Source: Odiellus spinosus
Lineage: Eukaryota > Arthropoda > Arachnida > Opiliones > Phalangiidae
Length of the DNA: 64,000 nucleotides
Direction of reading: 5' to 3'
Assembly: GCA_963920705.1 (NCBI GenBank)
Contig: OY987237.1
Coordinates: 15,964,601-16,028,600, forward strand
The notes below the pieces were generated by a model. It saw only the letters and a program-made list of their open reading frames with translations, did not search any database and was not told where the DNA came from. Each line of letters opens with the position of its first letter. Positions within the stretch are counted from its first letter, which is position 1. Below are positions 22,030 through 34,925 of the stretch, piece by piece. A program made the translations under genes and the position numbers.

Positions 22030-23691
22030 GAGAAGAATTATTAGTACCGCTGAATAAACCCCCCCTCACTAGAAAGTTTAGAAAAAACTATTCTTACGTT
22101 TATTAAACACTCATTGTAGCTTTTAGGTTAACTACTGGAATTTGGTTGAATTAAGGTATCAATTTTGGATACTGGAAATTTCTCCGAAAATAACTTGTTT
22201 CAGATATCTGCGTTTAAATGGTTCAATTTCAGATATACAATAATTAAATTATGATGATGATTGAACTAAAAACTACCCAAAATTGTTGGAATTTCAGAAA
22301 GAACAACCAATTAAATACGCTAATTTACATCCATAAAATCTTCAAATATATTAGAAAAGTTTGTATATAAATCCCAATTTTATATAGACACTAAAACGAT
22401 AAATATACTCTTAAAAACCTGTGAATAATCTAATGATTCTAATCAGTAATAACAGAAATAGTTCTGGTAATACCTTATCAATCAGTAATCATGGATTTTC
22501 ATCCAAAGTAACCACTAACCAGAGACATTAAATTAATCATACTGTAACTTAAATACCTCAACCCGAAGAGAATGATGTTGGGATTAATGCGAAATAACGT
22601 ATGTAGAATTCGTAGGCAACAATAATTAGTTTCAAAGTCGTTCTTACCTCTTTTTTTCTTTTATATTTTGGTTTTTATATACAACTTAAGCCTTGCTTAA
22701 ATAGAAAACACGAGAAAAACGTTAGGCCTATTTTTGCTTGGCTTTGCACTTTGCAGCTTTGCTTTCTCTTGATTTCTTCAAGAAATAGTATTACTAAGCC
22801 TTGGCGAAAAGAAACTTGTGAGTTGTGACCGACGAGGGTTTAAACGGGAAGCGCAAACATTGATAGAATAATACAATACATCAGTACTACCGTTTAGATT
22901 TCATTAGGAAAGTGTTTCGTGCAAATTGATTAATAGAAGACGCGTAAATTGTCACGATTATAAACACTAGATTTTAATTATTATTTCGAAGGTAGAAAAC
23001 AGGTCAGAGCGCTGAAAAACTTCCAAAATGGCGTTGGCTAAATTTTTTTGTTTATTTGCAGGGTTGCCAGTCGCGCGCTTACCGTATAAGATTTGGCGGG
23101 AAATTTAAATTGACCTTTTGAACTCTAAAACACGTGCTATTGTTTTAAGCCTTGGCTTTACTAAGTCAAAACCATATCGATCGTAATAAATTTAAAGTTT
23201 ATTTGTATCTCTAATTTAAATTGATAAAATATTTACATTCCAAACCTAAAATTCATCTCGTGTGACTCGAAAATCTCTGAAGTTGGCCTTAACTAAAAAA
23301 ATGATCATATTCCTTATATTAACGCTTAAAACACTGAAACTCAAAGTTGAACACACTTTATGTTAATTTATTTTATTTATTTTTTTATACACATACTATA
23401 CAAATCTCTACCTCCATTTTATTTTGTATTTAAAAACTTGGACAATAAAATAACATGCTTTTTATTTCATTAAAAAAGGCTTCCAACAAATTTTGTCTCG
23501 TTTAAGTGCGTCTATGAGCTGCTAAATATTAGCGTTTTTCCAAAAAAAATCTTTGTACTGTACTAATAAACAATTTTAGTCAACAATATAATATATATTT
23601 TCAGCAAAAAGGAACTAAACGCTTTTGTAAAAATCATTCTAGGAAAAAGAAGTAGAATTTTTGCGATAAAATGGCTTAAGTACTAAAATTA
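22030..23691. other. Intergenic between vasculin promoter side and dystrophin 3' end
   Basis: No gene, array or complete mobile element seen. A lone GCAGGGTTGCCAG at ~23060 resembles the hAT-like MITE terminus. The dystrophin-like 3' UTR should occupy the right part. Confidence 0.5.
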
Positions 23692-26600
23692 TTAGGCTCT
23701 GAAAGAACGATTGATCCCTGAGCGGCCATTTTTCTGAGATTCCCCGATCAAAAATTGGGCCATAGCTTCTTCAACTTCCGTTACGGCTAGCATTACTTTG
23801 GCTTTATCTTCTGGTAAAAGTGTGGGAGCTAGAAAAATATGAGAGTTAAAAAAATTAATAGTTGCTAGGCCTTGCTTTTTAGACGACACATGGGAGGAAC
23901 AAGTATTAGTTATTATAAAATGGCAACTTTTCTTTAACTTTTTCGTACACTAAAGCTAGGTCTAAAAGTTTTCCGTACAAAAAATTAAAAATGAAAAAAC
24001 AAAGAATTAGGGTAGAGTCAGTTATAACCAAAGTTTGTCTGCTAAAACTAGGCCTAAATCTAACTGAATGTAACAAAATGTTACATTATAAGTACAATTA
24101 GAAAAGTTATTAAACTTACTAGTTGCCCAGGAATTAGGCAAGGCCCTTTCCAATTGGTCAATAATGCCCTGAAGTTCCGAATCGACTCTTGACATATTAG
24201 TCATGGGTGGAGGCATTCGAGGAAGACTTATTTGGGAAGTGGTGCCGTAATTGATTGTGGAATCAAAAGATTGCCCATTGGGAATGTTGGCGCGAGGGAA
24301 TGGATGGCTTCCAAGACGGCCAGTAGATGGGGTGGAATTATCGAAGTTTTGAGCACTGCCAGCAGCGCATCCTTTACTTTCAACAATGGTATTATTGTTG
24401 GAATACGTTCTATTAGCATTTGGGGGAAATTTTGGTCGAACTGAGCCCTGTCTCTCCAAGTAAGTCGGAGTGGCACTGGCTTCTTCCGCTTCTAATCGAT
24501 CAGTGAATGAAACTCCTCTGCAACTACGACGAAGCCTGGAGAAAACAAAGTGGCTTTTTTAGCCTAATTTTGGGTCAAAATATCCTGGAGTCTGCTGAAG
24601 GCTATTAAGCCCCAATTTTGAAGTATGCTGGATGCTATTTTGGTCCAAAATTTGGGTCGAAATACCCAAAAAAAACTCGCGATTGAATGGTGATGGCTAA
24701 TTGGGCCCAAATTGAGTCTAATTAGTGTATTAAACTAATTAGACCCAAAATGTGGGCCTAAATAATACTCGCCACTGGTGAAGGCTATTTAGGCCGAAAT
24801 TTTGGGCCTAAATAGGGATCACTCATAAGAATATGGCTATTTCCCCCCAAATTTTGGGCCAAAACAGACTGTTTAACTAATTAGACCAACCTGTTGCTAG
24901 TAAAAGTACCGGAATTGTCGCTTTCATTATTTCTGCGACTATTTTCTTGCAATCCTGAAGTTAACCTTTCCAAAACGTCCAATTCAGACTGCAGTTTAAC
25001 GAAGGGCGACCATTCTTGAGGTGGAATGTAAGGTCGTCCCTCGATGGGAGTGCTTTCCATCCAATTGGGTCGAACCCCGTGATTTTTATTTGGCAAAGGC
25101 GGAGGATACGTCAAAGGTTCCATGATTCCGTTGGAAATGAATTGTAAAAGCCTTTTTTTTTCAATGTTACGCGCATTAGTAAGCTTGTTTTTCACCTTGT
25201 TTCTAATATTTCTTATTTCTTACTGTTTCAATCGTTTTATTTGTAGTTCCATTTGGTGAGCGTGATCTTCCAACAATTCTTGTCGAGCCATTATGAAATC
25301 CCGTTGACTTCCTCCTCCTCCTCCTCCTTGAGCATCCCAGCTGCTACCTTGCGAAGATCTACTCTCTCCCGAACTCCCATTATCGGAACGAGCGTGGAAT
25401 TTATCAATTTCTTTCGAGATCTGTTTATTTTCATCTTCCAATCTCACTATGATACTTTGTAATTCCCGTTGTTGTTCCCCCGAAAGAGCCATCTAGGACA
25501 AGAAATTGAATTACAGAGACTAAATAATAAATTAAACTGATTAAAAAGTACCAAACTTACTGGAGATCGAGGAACACTATAGTCGGATTCAAATTCCTTT
25601 CGTTGTAGAGAAGGTGTTGATTTTGCGCTATTCGGTAAGCTACCGTAAAGTTTACTGCCACCATTCGTCATCGGTTCGTCTCTAGAAACAAAAAAAGAGC
25701 CAAAATATAATAAAATTAACTTTCCCTCTAAAATCGTAATAATTTCTTACTCGGTTGGAACTGGGGTGGCGGATGTAGCCGCAATTGGTAAATAACTTTG
25801 CTTTCCGCGATGAGAACTGCCTCGATTTAATCGATTCTTGAGGGCTTTTAGAAGAGTTTTGGTTTCTTGCCAAGAAGAAGTCTTATAAAAGGAGGAGTTC
25901 AGTTAATAACTGTAGTATCATTAATTAAATTAGTTTTAATTACTAACGGGTTGACAATATTCCCTCATTGGATGATTCGTTTTGTGACCTGTTGGGTTCG
26001 CAATCAATTAAATAATTAATCCGATTAACAGCAACGTATTAATCTGATTAAGTAACGGGTCAAGAGAAACGTATACAAATAAGTCGTCTAACCTTTACTG
26101 ACTCGTCCGTGAAAGAAACAGTTTTGACAAACGTCGTATTTCAAACAATGTAGACAGCAATATCTAACCAAGTTTTTTAAGATAAAATAATAAAATTAAA
26201 AATAAAGTAACGCGTATCGAGGAAAAATATGATTTTAAAATTTACCAGTAATCTATAATGCAGCGTAATATTAATTATAAATTATAAAAAAATTGAATTC
26301 AAAGTCAATTTTACGAATTATTCTAAAATTTAAAGAGAAAATGACTCACTTTCCCTTTAACGAGACTAAATGTCTTAGTCTTTTTAATTTAGTTAGAAAA
26401 GGTTAGTTGAACCAAATCTCTAAATATACGTTAGTTATCCCTCAAAAAAACAATAAAAACTATTTAAAATCAAAAGCAATTCCATCGCCAATCACCTATT
26501 AAAGATTCTCGCGTAACCGTGGTAACTGTTTTGGTTCATTTATAATTATAATCTAGAACTTAACTGGTAAAAGTAGTCTCAAGATAAGCAGTGTTAAGCT

Positions 26601-28024
26601 CGCGTGATTAATCCTGCTCTGTGATTGGCTATAGAATGATTTTTGAACATTTTCAATATCAAGAAAGCAAAATTTAAGTTTTCTCCATTTTCTACATTAT
26701 TTTCTATCGTAATAACGGCTTAACTCTTAATTCTCCTCGTCCCTTTAAAGAGAAATGAAACCTAAAAAGTCCTTACACCATCCGTTTCACTTTCCCTTTA
26801 AGATAAAAACCCCAGGAAATAATTAAAATGAGATTGAAATCTAACCTGAAACCAACGATGGGGTAAAGTTTACAAACGCTACATCTGACTGGATGTATAA
26901 CTAAATCCGCAGCTCTTAAACGAGTGTACGTCGGTAACCAAACTAAAGTTTGAGGTTCTTGGAATAACCATTCCAAGAAACCTTCTTCGGACAATCCGCA
27001 GTTTTGTTTGCAACAGCTTTCTAAAGCAGCGGGGACTAGGTGACTTCCAAAGCTTAACTTCTCGCCCAAAAACTCTGGAATCTGCGATAAGAATATTAAC
27101 TAAAAAATTTAGAATTTAAAATTATCAAAGATTTTGTTCACCATACCTTAGATAACGTTTGAAGTACGAGAAAAATGTGTCTTTTCATAATAAAGTTTGT
27201 TTTATCGATGAAATGGTGGCATATAACTAAAGGATGAATTTTAATTGTACTCAATTTAATTTGATTAAAATTGATAGTAGTTGTCTTACATTTATATTTA
27301 TCCAATAAACGTCCAACGCATAAGATTCCCAATGTCATGGTTGCGTAAACTAAACGTACTCCTTCTTTTCGTTCGCTAAAATAACCATAGTTTATTAAAA
27401 AGGAAGCTAATAGAAATTGTAACGTAAATTTTAAACTACTTACACGTCAAACATATTGAGGAGTAGGTTAAGCAACAATTCAGCGTGAACAGCGGACTGA
27501 CCTGTACACGCTGTGTCAGTTTGACCCAACTCGCATAATGAGAAAAGAATGGATTCCAATTTGTAACAATTAATCGTTTCATCAATGCTAACGAAGCGAT
27601 ATCCATTATCGAGAAGGGCTCGATCGATTAAATTCCATTTTATTAAATTTACTGCGATTAAACTCCCAATTAAAACGCGTTTAAGAACCAAATATTAACA
27701 TTATCACTTACATTTTAAAGTATTTATCAAATACTTTAACTTTTCAGCGGTACGATACGCAGCGTATTTGATAGAATTATATTTTTGTAGCCCTTCGAGT
27801 AACCTGCTAAAATCAGGATGGTCCCAACTCGTCGATTCTTCCTTGTGATTAATGTAATAAGGAATGCCATTTGCACTACGCGCTCTTTCCCAGCCTTCTA
27901 ATACGTGTCCTAAAATTTGTTATTATTTAGACTACGAGTACTGAGCAACGCTACTAAATTGGTCTAAATAAAGGCATAAACAATCTCTTAATAAAATACC
28001 TTCTAAGGACTTAACAACGGCCAT
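23692..28024 (-). CDS. Short dystrophin-family protein (WW, EF-hand, ZZ, coiled coil)
   Basis: Fourteen in-frame exons: 28000-28024, 27712-27897, 27444-27651, 27290-27375, 27147-27226, 26846-27081, 26093-26163, 25948-25988, 25751-25881, 25561-25681, 25224-25492, 24891-25202, 24120-24535 and 23692-23828 (772 aa). Dystrophins link the cytoskeleton to membrane dystroglycan complexes. Visible: a WW domain at ~9-45 (GWERA...GIPYYINHK...TSWDHP); EF-hand-like region ~45-245; LVWLPTYTRL before a ZZ zinc finger (RCSVCK...GFRY, then YDVCQNCFFHGRVSKGHK) at ~255-310; LLKALKNRLN; a coiled coil from ~396 (ELQSIIVRLEDENKQI, then ELLEDHAHQMELQIKRL). It is closer to dystrophin than dystrobrevin. No actin-binding or spectrin repeats appear. 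The start exon has an in-frame TAG 33 bases upstream, suggesting a true short product; upstream alternative exons cannot be excluded. Confidence 0.92.
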
Positions 28025-28545
28025 AATGATACTTTTTTCAGCTTCGACAGATGTCTACATTTAGGCAATTCACAGTGTCTAAAAATAGAAATGATATAAT
28101 AAATTATAGGGTAATCATTTTGCTATCAATGGGAGCTGGGAGGGAACTTGGGAAAGCCAAGGCTTAGAGAAAAATATAAAAAAGTATAAAACTTGAAGTT
28201 TTAAAGTTCATAGTGGTTAAAATGAGTTTTTACTTTTCACTAATAAATGTTAGTACTTACTTTAGGAATTCAAATATTTGTTATAAACTAAAAAAAACAA
28301 TCCAAATTAATCCTTAACTTTGAACTTTTCTAAATCGTTGCGGAAAATTATAACTGTACAATTTACAAAAGTAGAAATGACGGGCCAATGACGTCAACCT
28401 TTTGAAAAAATGTACTTCCGGGGAGAAAAAATAATAATGGGACAAAAGCCAAAGATTGGATATGAATGACTAAAGGTTTCCATGGAAACAAAAAGTTGTT
28501 TACCTCTCTGATTCTGTGGTTGCCTAGTAAGCGTCCAATAAGAAC

Positions 28546-28554
28546 GCGCATGCG
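28546..28554. promoter_or_regulatory. GCGCATGCG (NRF1-like) motif upstream of dystrophin-like gene
   Basis: GCGCATGCG lies ~520 bp 5' of the start codon, beside a CCAAT (28535-28539), in otherwise AT-rich DNA. This resembles an NRF1 core within a CpG-type promoter. A good acceptor (TTTCTATTTTTAG) before the start exon fits a non-coding first exon near here. Confidence 0.35.
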
Positions 28555-29117
28555 ACTTCGAAAAACCTAGGACACTTTTTAACTTCGAATAATTTTGGTA
28601 TAAATTAAATTTAAAAATTAAATACCGTATACGAAACGATTAAATAATCACGATTACGTTCGATACTAGCCAATTTTTACAAAAATCATCGCGAATTTAA
28701 TTAAATTTCGATAGAAACTAGCGGTAACCAATCCCGCGCCAAGGAAATTTCCCACCATATTTTGAAACATATAGGACGAACTTTTTGAATTAAAGTTCAG
28801 TTGCTCTTAAAAACCAAACTAAACTACTTAATACAATTTATTCACGTTCAATACGTTTAAAATCATCGATTTTGTAGACGTATTACGTTTATTTTTTCTA
28901 AAAAAAGCCGACTTCACATAAGGGATTCTTAATTTCGCTTAATTTCATTGATTTAAGTTAAATTCATAATTAATTAATTTAATTTCTATAACGGTAATTC
29001 GAGCCGTAATAAAACATTTGAACGCCAAACCGACGCTTAATAATACCTAGAATAATATTCATTCGTTTAAATATAATTAAATCAGTTAATTTATCCAAAT
29101 TATTTAAATTGTAATTT

Positions 29118-29192
29118 CTACCAGTCGGAGTTTTCCCAGTTATTATACCAATCTTCCGTTGGAAGTTGAGTTATATCCGTAGCGTATAAGGG
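29118..29192 (-). other. Unassigned possible terminal coding exon (25 codons)
   Basis: On the minus strand, an acceptor (ATATTTGTACAG) is followed by an open stretch reading PLYATDITQLPTEDW then YNNWENSDW and a TAG stop. The composition looks coding (acidic, Trp-rich). I found no upstream exon between here and Ras and no family match. It could be chance. Confidence 0.3.
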
Positions 29193-29480
29193 CTGTACAA
29201 ATATGTATAGAAAAACCGAGACCCCCAATTTTCTAAAATGGAATAGTCCATAATTTAGCTGCTGTGTTTTACGTTTTCTAATGTAACCATTTTTTAGCTA
29301 AGATCAGCCGTAATTTGCACAGTGTTTTCTACCGAAATAGGTTACGATTAGTTATTTTCCGGCTGAAAATGAAAGCTGACTCCGCGCGCGCCCAGTTTCC
29401 CCGGGAATTTCATATCCCTCTCAAGTTCAGCCCCCTTTACCTCTGTTTACTCGAAAAACCGAACGAAGTGTTCTTCAAAC

Positions 29481-29826
29481 CATGGGCCAAGAAACGTGAT
29501 ACCAGGACATAACAGCCGCAGCTTCGTACGTACAAACCCAGACGGACACTAGTTGTAACGGGCGACGCTCGTGATGGGGGTGAAATGGTAGGGGGAGGGA
29601 AGGAAATTGGGTACAAAAATCTGACGGAATTTCCGTTTTTGCAGACGACGGTTTAAAATTTATAAAATATACCCTATCACGTGACCTTTATATTTGTACC
29701 TAAAGTGACGTAGTTCCGAAGTTTCGTGCTTTTGTCAAAAGGCGGCGATAGTAGACGCTTGTTACAGATAGGAGACGGGTTTTTTTAAGAAAAGTCATGT
29801 CCTGGTATCACGTTTCTTGGCCCATG
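29481..29826. mobile_element. 346-bp MITE with 30-bp inverted repeats and 7-bp target duplication
   Basis: The termini are CATGGGCCAAGAAACGTGAT (plus ACCAGGACAT) and the inverted complement. TTCAAAC is duplicated at 29474-29480 and 29827-29833. The interior contains no ORF. The sequence differs from family M7, but the target-duplication length is the same. Confidence 0.87.
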
Positions 29827-30019
29827 TTCAAACTTAACGAAAAACAGTCTGGTCAAGATTTCCCCTTAATAGCGTTTTGTCTTTATTCAATCTTCAGCGT
29901 GAACACGGTTAACTTCTATCGTTCATGGAAGAAAGCAAATGCGGCTATGGAGTAAAGAAAGGCTTTTCTCCTCAGTTATAGGCTCCGCTCTATTACAACG
30001 AGCTACGTGTAAAATTTTT

Positions 30020-30176
30020 GATTATTTATTTTACAGGGGGTGTATTTATTTTTTTTACAGGGGTTACCCCTTGTAAAATTTTTGATTATTTATTTTACAG
30101 GGGGTGGATTTATTTTTTTACAAGGGGTACCCCTTGTAAAATGTTTGATTATTAATTTTACAGGGGGTGGATTTAT

Positions 30177-30228
<52 letters not shown>

Positions 30229-30330
30229 GGGTTTCCCTTGTAAAATGTTTGATTATTTATTTTACAGGCGGTGTATTTATTTATTTATTTATTTTTTTAT
30301 TTTTTTTACAAGGGGTATTCCTTGGACAAA
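30020..30330. repeat. ~70-80-bp tandem repeat with poly-T expansion
   Basis: About four units of TTTTACAGGGGGTGGATTTA ... GGGGTACCCCTTGTAAAAT, each with an internal T tract. One T tract is expanded to ~45 bases (30178-30223). GGGGTACCCC makes each unit partly palindromic. Confidence 0.85.
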
Positions 30331-30393
30331 TTTCGTTTATTTACAATTGTAAAAAAGTGGTACCCCTTGATATTTTTTACAATAAGACCCCAT

Positions 30394-31020
30394 GGAAAAA
30401 TAGACCACTTGAAAAAATAGACCACTTGAAAAAATAGACCACTTGAAAAAATAGACAACTTGAAAAAATAGACAACTTGAAAAAATAGACAACTTGAAAA
30501 AATAGACAACTTGAAAAAATAGACAACTTGAAAAAATAGACAACTTGAAAAAATAGACAACTTGAAAAAATAGACAACTTGAAAAAATAGACAACTTGAA
30601 AAAATAGACAACTTGAAAAAATAGACAACTTGAAAAAATAGACAACTTGAAAAAATAGACAACTTGAAAAAATAGACAACTTGAAAAAATAGACAACTTG
30701 AAAAAATAGACAACTTGAAAAAATAGACAACTTGAAAAAATAGACAACTTGAAAAAATAGACAACTTGAAAAAATAGACAACTTGAAAAAATAGACAACT
30801 TGAAAAAATAGACAACTTGAAAAAATAGACAACTTGAAAAAATAGACAACTTGAAAAAATAGACAACTTGAAAAAATAGACAACTTGAAAAAATAGACCC
30901 CTTGAAAAAATAGACCCCTTGAAAAAATAGACCCCTTGAAAAAATAGACCCCTTGAAAAAATAGACCCCTTGAAAAAATTGACCCCTTGAAAAAATAGAC
31001 CCCTTGAAAAAATTGACCCC
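30394..31020. repeat. 17-bp satellite array (GAAAAAATAGACAACTT), ~36 units
   Basis: A very homogeneous array. The first units read GACCACTT, the long middle block GACAACTT and the last eight or so GACCCCTT, so variants are grouped in blocks. Long minus-strand ORFs here (170-226 codons) arise because the 17-bp unit has no stop in those frames; they are not genes. Confidence 0.95.
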
Positions 31021-31893
31021 GGTTGCAGAACAGGTTAGGTAGAGCTCGCCTCGTCATTATAGAATGGAATAAAATTGGTAACTTAAAATTGAAAGAAAAA
31101 TAAAAATATTCCGAAAAGTAGTTTTTTTTTATTTCTTAGCTGTCAAATGTTTATCCAAAAAATTTCTTACGCGGAATATATTGGGATTGGTACTTTCAGG
31201 ACATAATTTTACACCTCCGTTAACCTTTAAATTGTTTTTTTTTTTTTTCACGTATACCATCATTTAATTGGCAAAAATTTTAAAAGCTTTAAAAAGATGG
31301 CCCGCCTTTCATATCGCAAATATTGCTCTTATAAATTTAAAATTACATTTAATAGTGATTAAACAAACCAATAAGGTTTAATTAAACTTTTTCAAATAAA
31401 CTCGGGATTTTTTTTTTTTTTTTAATTGTTAATAAACTTTAAGTAGTATTTTAATTATTTTAAATTGACATATAAACAATATTTAAATATTATGCCAGAA
31501 AAAACACGTGGCTATTAAATTGTACGCTATTTTTAAATTTACCAGAAAATTATTCGTCAATTGGAAAAAAATATATAGGTATATAATAATTTATCCACAA
31601 ATTCGGACGCAAAATTAAATGGTTTCATTTATTGCGCATTTCGTGGAAAAAATTAATTTTAAAATTTTAAAATACCCAATTTCTCGTTAATTTTAAATAT
31701 TTTTACACCAGTGGGGGAAAAAATTTAACATTTATTCTTGGTGGAAAAAATTTCCCGTGAAATTTATTTCACGCACGATATAAAATAACATTGGTGAATT
31801 ATGAAATCTCTTAGTTCATTTTTTTTTTCTTCGAAGAAATCAAAGTTTTGTATCTTTGTTTTATATTAAAAAATTACCTTCTATACGAATTAA

Positions 31894-32419
31894 AGGGATA
31901 ATGAACCAACAAAATATAGGTTTTCATTTTTTTTAATAATTATAATTTGTTTCCCGTTAAATTAATTAAACTAATTAATTTTGAAATAAACCCCCGAAAC
32001 ATTTTTTGCACCGTCTCATCTTTTCCTTAAAGGGAGAATGAAATCTAATAACGAGTAATTTTTTATCGATTCCTTATCGTTTGAATAGGATAATCCACCG
32101 ATAAAAAGTTTACGAAACAAATATAATATTAAACTAGAAATAAATTTAAAACTTACCCGTAAAATAGGCTTTGCGGGATTCATGGAGATCATTTGAATCG
32201 CCTAGGTGTAAGATCTAGAATGAAGGACCGTCTTTAAGGCAAGATCTTCGGGAGACTTCGATTGGTCGCTAGACTTCATATGCTAGGAAATCAGCCGATC
32301 TTCATAAATCCAGCTAAGCCTATTTTACGGCTAATTTATTTATAGTTTAGTATTTAGATTATGAGTATTTAAACGATAAAGAAGTGATAAAAAAATCACG
32401 TGTTAGGTTGCATACCACT
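31894..32419. mobile_element. Two abutting TTAA-type MITEs
   Basis: A TTAA followed by AGGGATAATGAA starts at 31894. A second TTAA and AGGGAGAATGAAATC starts at 32031 and ends CCACT-TTAA at 32419. The second copy's body matches the element at 519-865, including inverted AAAATAGGCTT / AAGCCTATTTT blocks. Confidence 0.6.
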
Positions 32420-34544
32420 TTAATGTAAATGAAAAAATATATAAAATACGCAAACTATCACAAAAAAAAATGTTATTTATAAATGTATATTTACACAAAA
32501 TATTAATTCTAATGATGAAATCCCATATACCGATGTTCGGAGCAAAAAAATTAACAATTAACTATTAAAAACATAGATGAATTTTACTTATTACGTATAG
32601 TCATGGGGCGTTCTCTTTTAATTTGCCTATTTTTAATCGTGTTTAATTATTACGGCTATTAATTACTAAGATGAGATATATAACCTAATGCAGTTATTGT
32701 TGCAAAAAAAATTGACTAACTTTTCAGCTCAAACCCTAGTGGGAACTTAGACAAATGGGCTATAACTATTGGCTCCGTTAACTCCTCCCCCAGCTCTAGA
32801 AAAACAATTTGATTAAATTTAGCACAAAAAATAGGAATGCTTACGAGAGTCCAATAAGTCTTGGACGAGCTTTTGAGTTTAAACTATCTTGCAAAGGCTT
32901 AAAATAAGTCTCAAAGCGCTTCTAAGGCTAGGGGTGGAGTTAACTATGCTGGAAGTTCACGCCCACTTCACTAACTTCGAACTAGTGACTGTACGAGAGC
33001 TGACAACTCCTTAAAACCAGTTATTGAAAACTAGACAAATAAGGCTTAAAACCATATTTTTTCCCGCTTAACATAACCCAAATAATGGCTTCCTAAGGCT
33101 GGGGGAGGAGTTAACTGGACAGGAAGTTCACGCCCACTTGTCTGAGTATCCGCTAAATAACTTTGATTATAATCATTCGACAACCGGTGGCGTAGCGGCG
33201 AGCCATAAGAGAGGCCCAAAATTTGACACTACGCCATTGTCTTCAACAAACTGCCCAACTCATAATCTAGGGGTTGTGTAAAACTAAACAAGTGTACTTA
33301 TTCGTATAAAGAGGAAAGATTTATTCCAAGAACTTTTCCGTAACCGTTTTAATACGCGGATAGTATTTTGACTTCCAATTGACCCTCTTTGTATACTTAG
33401 GGTTTAGTTCGTTACTAAATTGTCAAACAAGATGAATTTGAGACTGAAAAATGTGGTTTAATTTAATTTAAACGAAATAGTGTTTAAGATCTAATAGAGA
33501 GGTTTAAAAAACAAAATGGGGAGAAATTTTTTGCTATCCCTATCATATTTGTCTCAAATTTACTGCTACAAATCAGAAACAATATTTAAGGCGAAGCAAA
33601 AAAATATTTTTAACAATCAGTCGATATGTTTATTCGTGTAATCTGTTTGTAACGTGTTAGTATCACCGTTACCATGCGAGGGAAATAAACAAGCTTTTAA
33701 ATAATTAGTCATGGCTCCGAAACGATACGATATCAAGGTTTTACCGATATTTTTTTGACATTCAAAAACTGATATTTAATGACAATGCTAAGATTAGCGT
33801 CGTCAAACATACAAACGTCGAGTTAACAACACGAACGTCGCGTCAAAAACACGAACGTCAGGTTAAAAACACGAACCTTGCGTTAAAAACATGAAAGTCA
33901 CGTCAAAATAGGAGTTTTCGGGTCTAAAATAAACAGTTTCATGCCAAAAACATGAATTTTGCAGCAAGAATAGGATAAAATAAAAATATTGGAAAAAACA
34001 TCAGTTAAATAATGGTAGTGGTTTTTTAATTATAAATTTTGCCATATCAATATCGGTTAAACTTCAATATCTAAGATACGTTGAAAAAAATGAATCACAA
34101 TTTTAATTAGGAGTAATGAAATTGAACTGAGAATTAAATGAGATATATAACTAAAGGATTTAAAAATTAAATTTCGAATTAGATTCTTCCCCCGTAATTT
34201 TTGTGCTTTTTTTTTGTTCAAACTATCCGTGAAATTGACAAAAAAAAAAATATTGTTATATACATCCTGTCAGTTTTCAAAAATGTTTCTGGATATTTTA
34301 CGATTAGAGTTTAAAACAACGGTTTTGAGCTATAACCTTTTTCGATAATAATTTATGCGCGCAAGTTTTTGTTTTTTACGTGTCTACACGCATTCTGACA
34401 TCCACACACTGAGCAAATATATATTTATATAAAAAGATTTTTCATTTTGAGGCCAGCCAGAGATCGGAGAGAAAAAAAATGGATTTTTTTAAAAGACGAG
34501 CGTTGTGAAAATTTATTCAGAGCTTCAAAATTAATCAAATTAGA

Positions 34545-34925
34545 TCTAAATTGACCAAAAATTAATCAAATTTGATCTAAATTGACCCAATTAGATTTAA
34601 ATTGACCCAATTAGATTTAAATTGACCCAATTTGATCTAAATTGAGCCAAAATTAATCAAATTTTATCTAAATTGATCCTAAAATAATCAAATTTGATCT
34701 AAATTGACCAAAAATTAAACAAATTTGATTTAAATTGACCCAAAAATAATCAAATTTGATCTAAATTGACCAAAAATTAATCAAATTTGATCTAAACTGA
34801 CCCAAAATTAATCAAATTTGATCTAAATTGACCCAAAATTAATAAAATTTGATCTAAATTGACCCAAAATTAATAAAATTTGATCTAAATTGACCCAAAA
34901 TTAATCAAATTTGATCTAAATTAGA
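34545..34925. repeat. ~30-bp tandem repeat (TTAATCAAATTTGATCTAAA)
   Basis: About 13 units of AATTAATCAAATTTGATCTA followed by AATTGACCCA. The core ATCAAATTTGAT is a perfect palindrome. Confidence 0.9.

Noticed and set aside
23692..28024. Dystrobrevin
   Set aside because: A WW domain is present and the ZZ (CFFHGRVSKGHK) and coiled-coil (LEDH) motifs fit dystrophin better.
29315..29512. 65-codon plus-strand ORF
   Set aside because: It runs into the terminal repeat of the MITE at 29481 and has no recognisable features.
30394..31020. CRISPR-like array
   Set aside because: Units are contiguous 17-mers without unique spacers, in a eukaryotic genome.
30306..31057. Minus-strand ORFs of 170-226 codons (FFKLSIFSSCL repeats)
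   Set aside because: They are translations of the 17-bp satellite in different frames; no start context, splice sites or protein-like composition.
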